Below, in pieces: positions 58,440-64,000 of a stretch of DNA of 64,000 bases; positions within the stretch are counted from its first letter, which is position 1, and every line of letters starts with the position of its first letter. The stretch spans positions 54,696,373-54,760,372 of the forward strand of contig OX638369.1 in assembly GCA_951812925.1 (NCBI GenBank), given 5' to 3'. The notes under the pieces are model-generated. The model did no database searches and was not told the DNA's origin. It saw only the letters and a list, made by a program, of their open reading frames with translations. This DNA comes from Calliopum simillimum (lineage: Eukaryota; Arthropoda; Insecta; Diptera; Lauxaniidae). Position numbers and translations under genes: made by a program.

Positions 58440-60165
58440 GGCACGCTTAGCGAAACAAGATCTGCGACACCCCTTCCGACTTCGCTGAAATTTGGCACAT
58501 TTTTTCGTTTCATGGGTTATCTGATAAAATGGCAAAAAAAAATTTATGCGATTTTCTTTTGGCGACTCTCCTCACATAATTTTCATGCTCTGATCAGATT
58601 TTAAAAGGTATTGAATTATGTTATAAGCTCAAAGTTAATTTTTTCTTGTTTGGTAAAAAGTACTAAATTTACTACTGTTTTAGTACTAAACTACTAAAAA
58701 CGCTCAGGTACCTACTTTTTTGACCTTCTAAAATATATTTCTTGGACAGAAAAATATAAGTAGGGGAAGAGTGCCGCCTGCGGGAATGGTTCGGGTGTGG
58801 GCACCCCCCATAACTTTTGACAGAATGCAAATGCGTCTCTTCTGACAAATATTAAGCGCGTGCTATGACAGCACGAAGTTTTTGTGCATTTACCGGAGCC
58901 AACAGACGCATTTGCTTTGTGCTGAGAAGAACATAATTTTTGAATAAGTGAAAGTCAACACAAAAGTTTTTTTCAATCATTTTCCAAATGCGATAAACGT
59001 AGTGAATCAATAGAAAAGCTGAATGCAATCTATATTTATGCAGCAAATTTATTATATATTGTGATTCAAAATCGAATGCAACCAAAATGTTCACACAACA
59101 CAATGTGCTTATTGCTTTTCAAAGTGGCTGTCAAAGTCGAGTGTGGGCCCCGAATCGGTTCGGGTATGGGCACTAGTGTGTATTGAAATGTATGGGCGAG
59201 TTTTAAAACCCAATTCCACACTCAAATTATGAAACAAGAGAGATAAACAATTCAGGACATATTAATTTTTTGACTTTAAAATAAATTCCTAGCTGGCCAA
59301 ATGGCCATTGTTTATAAAAACCGAGTGATTTTGCACTGGAGCCTATCTAACGGTAAATTTTTTTCCAAAAAACACCATAGATCTCAATTCGTGGTCTAAA
59401 ACAACTTATGTGTGCAAATTTTCAGAGAGATCGTATGACGTGCAGGAGTGTTAGCAAAGGAATAAGAAACGATTATCTTCAATGAAACGAATACTTTTTG
59501 TACTGGAGCCTATCTAACGGTAGATTTTTTTCCAAAAAACACAACAGATCTCAGTTTGTAGTCTAAAACAACTTATATATGCAATTATTCAGAGAGATTG
59601 TATGGCGTGCAGGATTGTCAGCAAAGAAAAAATGAGAACTTATTTTCAATCAAACGTTTAATTTTTGTACTAGAGTCCATCTAACGGTTCACTTTTTTTA
59701 AAAAAACTTGTGGTACTTGATTCATCATAAAAAATAAACCATGCACCCAAATTTTAAGTTTGATGGAACGACGTGTGGGAGTGTCAGCGAAGGATTAAAA
59801 AATGGTATACAGCCATTTCATGCCTATCGTAACAAGATCTGCCACACCCCTTCTGATTTCGCCGAAATTTGGTAAATGGTTTCGTTTCATGCCTAAACTT
59901 TGAGAAATGGCAAAAAAAAAAAAAAAATTTGCGATTTTTTTTGTGGCTTGTTGAGGGGTGCAAAAAGTGGGAAAATAGGTAAAATGTGACAAACTCTCCT
60001 CAAATAATTACCAATAACCTGGCCATTTCTTAACCGATTTTCATGTTTAGTCCTGTTTTGAAAAGGCATGGAATCAGGCTATAAGCTGAAAAAAAAATTT
60101 TTGTAGTTGATAAAAAGTGCTACATTTATTACTATTTTAGTACTAAACTACAAAAAACGTGCCCG
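58440..60165. repeat. Element with direct terminal blocks and a 167-bp tandem repeat
   Basis: AACAAGATCTGC(G/C)ACACCCCTTC...TTTCGTTTCATG...TACTAAACTAC blocks of about 300 bp occur in the same orientation at 58440-58715 and 59825-60165. Between them a CACTGGAGCCTATCTAACGG unit repeats three times at 167-bp spacing (59334, 59501, 59668). A GGTTCGGGT(G/A)TGGGCAC motif occurs at about 58788 and 59158. It contains no recognised protein. Confidence 0.5.
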
Positions 60166-60176
60166 CCCAGTGTGCC

Positions 60177-60832
60177 AAACGGACTCGTTTCGGATCCGTA
60201 ACGGGTTCATATTTTCGTTCTTTTTATCCGTTACGGAATCCGTTGCGTATCCGTTACTGATCCGTTTGCGGGAAGGATTCCTAAAAAAAAAACGAATCGT
60301 TTTTTCTTCTTTTATGGATCCGTTTCGAACCTGTAACGTACATCAAAAACGAATTCAAAACGGATTCGCTTTTAATAATGTTAATGCTGCTTATAAAAAA
60401 AAAAGAAAACAGGGTGAAGCGCTTATTTTTAATTAAAAAAAACAAAATTACAAAAAAAAAAAAAATTACTAGCCCGGCCGGGAGTCGAATTCAGGCTCCC
60501 GGGGTATTACTCTTTCATACACGAGACGTTAGACAACTAGGCTATTGACCGATATGATGTTTGCTTAACTGATGTAGACTTATTTGATGTTGAGATTTAA
60601 AGTTTGTATATTAAACAAATTTCTGTTGTTTTTTTTATAAGTATTCTGTGTTGTTTTTCTTCCCTTCTTTTGATAAAAAATGTTATATACTCAAATTTGG
60701 AATCAAAAACATTTTTTCAAATAGAGTTTGAAAAGTTTACAAAAAAACATACGCAATAAAATAAAAAGAAAAAATATTTTTTTTATCATAAAAATTAAAT
60801 AAAGCAAATCCGTTTTGAGTTCGTATTTGAAG
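60177..60832. repeat. ATCCGTTACG repeat cluster with inverted flank
   Basis: Between 60177 and 60375 an ATCCGTTACG/CGGATCCGTAACG motif recurs at least seven times in diverged form. Its last piece, GAATTCAAAACGGATTCGCTTT, is met by the inverted TCCGTTTTGAGTTCGTATTT at 60809-60828, next to the copia LTR, so the copia copy has landed at or beside the end of an inverted-repeat element. Confidence 0.45.
60469..60560 (-). repeat. tRNA-like sequence with A and B boxes
   Basis: On the minus strand TAGCCTAGTTGTC is a good A box. About 45 bases on, TTCGACTCCCGG is a B box inside a CGGGAG/CTCCCG stem, followed by a T-run terminator. It fits a tRNA-derived SINE or pseudogene best. Confidence 0.45.
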
Positions 60833-61042
60833 TGTTCCAAATATCGAAAATAAAAGGCGACCGATTAAAATTAGAAAACAAAAGAAATCGTTTATTAATA
60901 TGTATACGCGAAAAGAATACAGAACTAATGTAATTCAATGAAGGTTAGGAAAAAGACTGAATAAAGTACATAAGAGTGATTTGACAGATGGTCCAAAAAT
61001 TTAACAATGTTGCCATGTTACTAAAAATACACTTTTTTAACA
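60833..61042 (-). mobile_element. Probable 3' LTR of the copia element
   Basis: A TGTT...AACA bounded segment of 210 bp lies beyond the polyprotein stop. On the minus strand it is preceded by the purine-rich AAAAAGTGGGAG tract and contains AATAAACG. The other LTR is outside the window, so it cannot be checked against a partner. Confidence 0.55.
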
Positions 61043-61106
61043 CTCCCACTTTTTAGTTACATCATTAAATTTTTAATCCATTAAAAATAATTTATAAAAA
61101 GAAATA

Positions 61107-64000
61107 TTAATTCAAAAATTTTAAGCCTATCTGGTCTCTAAAGACTATAAATTTTTCTTTCGGTAAAGCCTTAGTCAACCCATCGGCAAGTTGTTCACCA
61201 GATGGAACATATCGTAATTCAAATGCTTCTTCGTCATACTTCTCCCGTATGAAATGATACCGCACGTCAATGTGCTTCGTCCTCTTGTGGAATTCAGGAT
61301 TTTTCACCAACCGAATAGCACTTTGGTTGTCTACGCAAAACTCCACCAGCTCAGGATTGCCAAGACCAGACCAAAACCGCTTGAGCCACATTAATTCCTT
61401 TATTGCGTTAGATGCAGCTACGTACTCTGCCTCCGTAGTTGACAAGGAGACACATTTCTGCCGCTCAGAGCACCAACTAACAATTCCGCTGCCTACCATA
61501 AAAACATAGCCAGATGTAGATCTACGCGTCTGGACATCACCAGCATAGTCTGCATCGCTGTAGCCACACAATGAGAGGCTGCTGTCATTTTTGTACTGAA
61601 TACCCATATTTGTCGTGCCACTCAGATATTTGATTATTCTCTTGACGGCGTTAACATGCGCTGCTGCTGGCTTCTCCAGGTACCGACTTGCGTTTGACAC
61701 AGCAAAAGCTATATCTGGCCTTGTAGCTACTGCCAGATACATAAGGCTGCCAACTGCTTCTCGGTAAGGAAACTTCACCACATCACTAGAATCAAAGTCG
61801 CTCAAATTGCTTGCGCTATCTGCAGGCGTAACTGCAAAAGATGAATTTTCCATATTAAATTTACAAATTACCTTTTTGGCATAAGCCTCTTGACAAATAA
61901 AAAGTGAACCATCAGGTTCGCGCTGAATTTCAAGTCCCAAAAAGTAAAAGGCTTCGAAAAATTTTACTTGGAATTCATTTTGTAGATATGTCATCAAGCT
62001 CGAAATAAGCTTGTCACTTGTAGCTGCAACTAAACCATCGTCGATGTATATAGCCATAATTATGCATCCAATATCATTATTGTAAATGAAAACACATGGA
62101 TCATGAAGTGAAACTTGAAAACCAAAACGTTGTAGAAAACCAGTGAACTTCTTATTCCAGCACCTCGATGCTTGTTTAAGTCCATAAAGACTTTTTACCA
62201 GCTTACAAACACGTCCGCTGCCGTCATTATAACCCTTTGGCTGCTGCATAAAAACGTCTTCTGACAACTCACCATATAAAAAGGCGGTCTTCACATCGAA
62301 CTGCTTAAGAATCATTTTTCGAACTGCTGCCATAGCCAAAATACAACGAATTGATGTGAACCGTGCAACTGGACTGAACGTCTCTTCATAGTCGACGCCA
62401 TACTCCTGGGAAAAGCCCCTCACAACCAAACGTGCTTTGTAGCGATCAACATTTCCTTTGGCATCTTGTTTCACTTTGAAAACCCATCGATTATCTAAGA
62501 CTTTTTGATTAGGTATTTTATCTGCGAGTGTCCATGTTCCATTTTGAATCAATGACTCATATTCGTCATTCATTGCATGCTTCCACTTAGTACAATCCTC
62601 TGACTGCATAGCCTCTTCAAATGATTTTGGCTCCTCGCAAATCATAATAGCTGCCAAGTGCGTTGAAGCAGTTCTGCTGCGCAGGCGATCAACGATTCTG
62701 CTAGTATTGTTGTTGTTTTCCATGTTGCTGCTATCAAATACATTATCTCCCACTGCTTCATCGTCGTTGCCTAGCACATCTTTTTTATCTTCATACTTCA
62801 AAGTGTTCTCTGCATATTGTTGATCATTTGAACCTTGTATTTTAATAGTTGCTGTGTCTGGTAAAAACTGAATATCGCAAGAAATTTCGATTTTTCGCTG
62901 ATCCGGATTCCACACTCTTAAAGCTTTCGTGTTATCAGCGTAGCCTACGAAAATACCTTTCCATGCTTTCGCATCTAGCTTGCGTCTTTTTTCTTTTGGG
63001 ATGTGCACGTAAACTTCTTCACCAAAACTTCGGAAATGATTAATTTTTGCCTGTTGTCCATGCCAGAGCTGATATGGTGTACACTGTTCCACCGTACTAG
63101 TACCCGTACGATTGAGCACATATACTGCTGTGTTAACAGCCTCTGCCCAAAAATTCAGGTTCATGTCCCTTGTATATAGCATTGTACGCGCTAGCTCCAT
63201 CACTGTTCGCATCTCTCTCTCAGCACCTCCATTTTGCTGTGGAGTGTACGGTACCGTGCGTTCGTGTTTGACTCCAAACTGATTGAAAATTTTCGCCAGC
63301 TCTTCATTAACGAATTCAAGACCATTATCCGTACGCATTCTTTTGATTCTGTGTTGATCAATTTTCTCCGCCTGCATCAAAAAACTTTTGATGCAACACG
63401 CAGCTTCAGATTTTTCTTTCATAAAGTATACAAAACGAAAATGGGAATAGTCATCTTTGATTAATAAAAAATACCTGGCACCTCCGATCGATTTTTCTTG
63501 CAACGGCCCGCACACATCTGCAAAACACAGCTCACCACAGCTTGACGACCTCACTTCACGTGATTTGAAACTGCTTCTGTGCTGCTTACCTAGAATGCAT
63601 CCTTCACATGTAAACTCCTCCTCAATATAATCCATATCGATACTTTTCAGAAATTTTCTAACATGCGTCGTATTTTGATGACTCATTCGATCATGCCACA
63701 CCTGCAGAGACAATTTTCCATTCACTGCAACGTTTGCAGACTTGAGCTCCGGTATATTAATCAGCATATGGAACAATTTTCCACGACGAACTCCTACTGC
63801 AACTGTGCTACCATCTTTTCTGACAAATTTACAGCTGCTGTTGTCAGAATATAGCTTAAAACCACGATCAAGTGCTTTAGTTTGCGAAAAAAGATTGTAA
63901 TGAATATCGGGAACATAAAGTACATCCTTCAACTCCTTTTGCACCCATTCACTACCTTCATTAACTAAAACAACTATATCACCTTTTCCTGATGCTTTTA
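61107..64000 (-). CDS. copia-type Gag-Pol polyprotein (C-terminal part, cut by window)
   Basis: The frame is open to the window edge, so the capsid and protease regions lie outside. Counting from codon 63944: pre-integrase zinc finger H84/H89/C113/C116; integrase catalytic D143 (FADVCGPL), D206 (RTDNGLEF) and E242 (GGAERE), a D-62-D-35-E triad; copia-type reverse transcriptase with RYKARLVVRGFSQEYG, LVKSLYGLKQASR and YIDD at 633-636; and RNase H with GYSDADYAGD near 794, STTEAEYVAASNA near 835 and a DNQSAIRLV block. The integrase-before-RT order defines Ty1/copia. No stop or frameshift is seen over 2.9 kb and all catalytic residues are present, so the copy may be intact or young. Confidence 0.93.
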   Translation of the reverse strand, partial: KASGKGDIVVLVNEGSEWVQKELKDVLYVPDIHYNLFSQTKALDRGFKLYSDNSSCKFVRKDGSTVAVGVRRGKLFHMLINIPELKSANVAVNGKLSLQVWHDRMSHQNTTHVRKFLKSIDMDYIEEEFTCEGCILGKQHRSSFKSREVRSSSCGELCFADVCGPLQEKSIGGARYFLLIKDDYSHFRFVYFMKEKSEAACCIKSFLMQAEKIDQHRIKRMRTDNGLEFVNEELAKIFNQFGVKHERTVPYTPQQNGGAEREMRTVMELARTMLYTRDMNLNFWAEAVNTAVYVLNRTGTSTVEQCTPYQLWHGQQAKINHFRSFGEEVYVHIPKEKRRKLDAKAWKGIFVGYADNTKALRVWNPDQRKIEISCDIQFLPDTATIKIQGSNDQQYAENTLKYEDKKDVLGNDDEAVGDNVFDSSNMENNNNTSRIVDRLRSRTASTHLAAIMICEEPKSFEEAMQSEDCTKWKHAMNDEYESLIQNGTWTLADKIPNQKVLDNRWVFKVKQDAKGNVDRYKARLVVRGFSQEYGVDYEETFSPVARFTSIRCILAMAAVRKMILKQFDVKTAFLYGELSEDVFMQQPKGYNDGSGRVCKLVKSLYGLKQASRCWNKKFTGFLQRFGFQVSLHDPCVFIYNNDIGCIIMAIYIDDGLVAATSDKLISSLMTYLQNEFQVKFFEAFYFLGLEIQREPDGSLFICQEAYAKKVICKFNMENSSFAVTPADSASNLSDFDSSDVVKFPYREAVGSLMYLAVATRPDIAFAVSNASRYLEKPAAAHVNAVKRIIKYLSGTTNMGIQYKNDSSLSLCGYSDADYAGDVQTRRSTSGYVFMVGSGIVSWCSERQKCVSLSTTEAEYVAASNAIKELMWLKRFWSGLGNPELVEFCVDNQSAIRLVKNPEFHKRTKHIDVRYHFIREKYDEEAFELRYVPSGEQLADGLTKALPKEKFIVFRDQIGLKFLN

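Noticed and set aside
58852..59103. 83-codon minus ORF
   Set aside because: Inside a repeat element, no homology recognised and no splice or promoter support.

Overview
The window is AT-rich dipteran chromosomal DNA. The only large host gene is a Dpr-family immunoglobulin cell-surface receptor. With an insect odorant-receptor tail, INE-1/DINE-1-type Helentrons, mariner, copia and Ty3-like elements, it suggests a higher fly, perhaps a tephritid fruit fly. Species cannot be fixed from the sequence alone.

Host genes. (1) The last two coding exons of an odorant receptor lie on + at 1939-2091 and 2297-2347. (2) A Dpr-family gene (closest in my memory to Drosophila dpr2/dpr3) runs on the minus strand from about 57.5 kb to 11.0 kb. 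Its six recognisable exons are 57129-57544, 52290-52367, 51852-51984, 19700-20066, 19351-19448 and 11016-11377. All splice phases agree and the two Ig domains read through without a break. Its introns here are about 4.8, 0.3, 31.8, 0.25 and 8.0 kb. (3) A small two-exon gene for a secreted peptide sits inside the 31.8-kb intron (31222-31708, minus), with a TATA box. (4) Two further short candidate units lie at 14818-14940 (+, first coding exon with a splice donor) and 20552-20647 (+).

Mobile DNA fills almost everything else. From left to right: an ACTAGTCC-rich inverted-repeat element (0.3-1.2 kb); four same-orientation Helentrons with about 142-bp tandem modules (3.4, 9.0, 12.5 and 16.4 kb); two CAGGCCTG-ended MITEs (7.1 and 7.9 kb); and a LINE reverse transcriptase split by a hAT-type foldback, itself hit by a TA-flanked element that holds a further GATATCGG-rich element (21.0-25.7 kb). 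Next come a dead mariner split by a Transib-like element with V(D)J-RSS-like ends (25.9-28.0 kb), a 2.4-kb hAT-type foldback with inverted arrays of a 108-bp repeat (28.7-31.1 kb), a GTCCCGTCCATCCC-rich element with a foldback inside it (32.0-35.0 kb), and a structurally complete Ty3-type LTR retrotransposon on the minus strand (35219-43035). The rest holds repeat arrays and tRNA-like relics (44-47 kb), two more hAT-type foldbacks (47.5-49.8 and 54.2-56.0 kb) and other inverted repeats. The right edge cuts a copia element (60833-64000, minus).

The most striking feature is the number of long, near-perfect palindromes within transcribed intron sequence. Three of them have exact 8-bp target duplications and fall inside the dpr-like introns, and a fourth is inside the LINE. 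If transcribed with the host gene they would fold into kilobase-scale double-stranded RNA.
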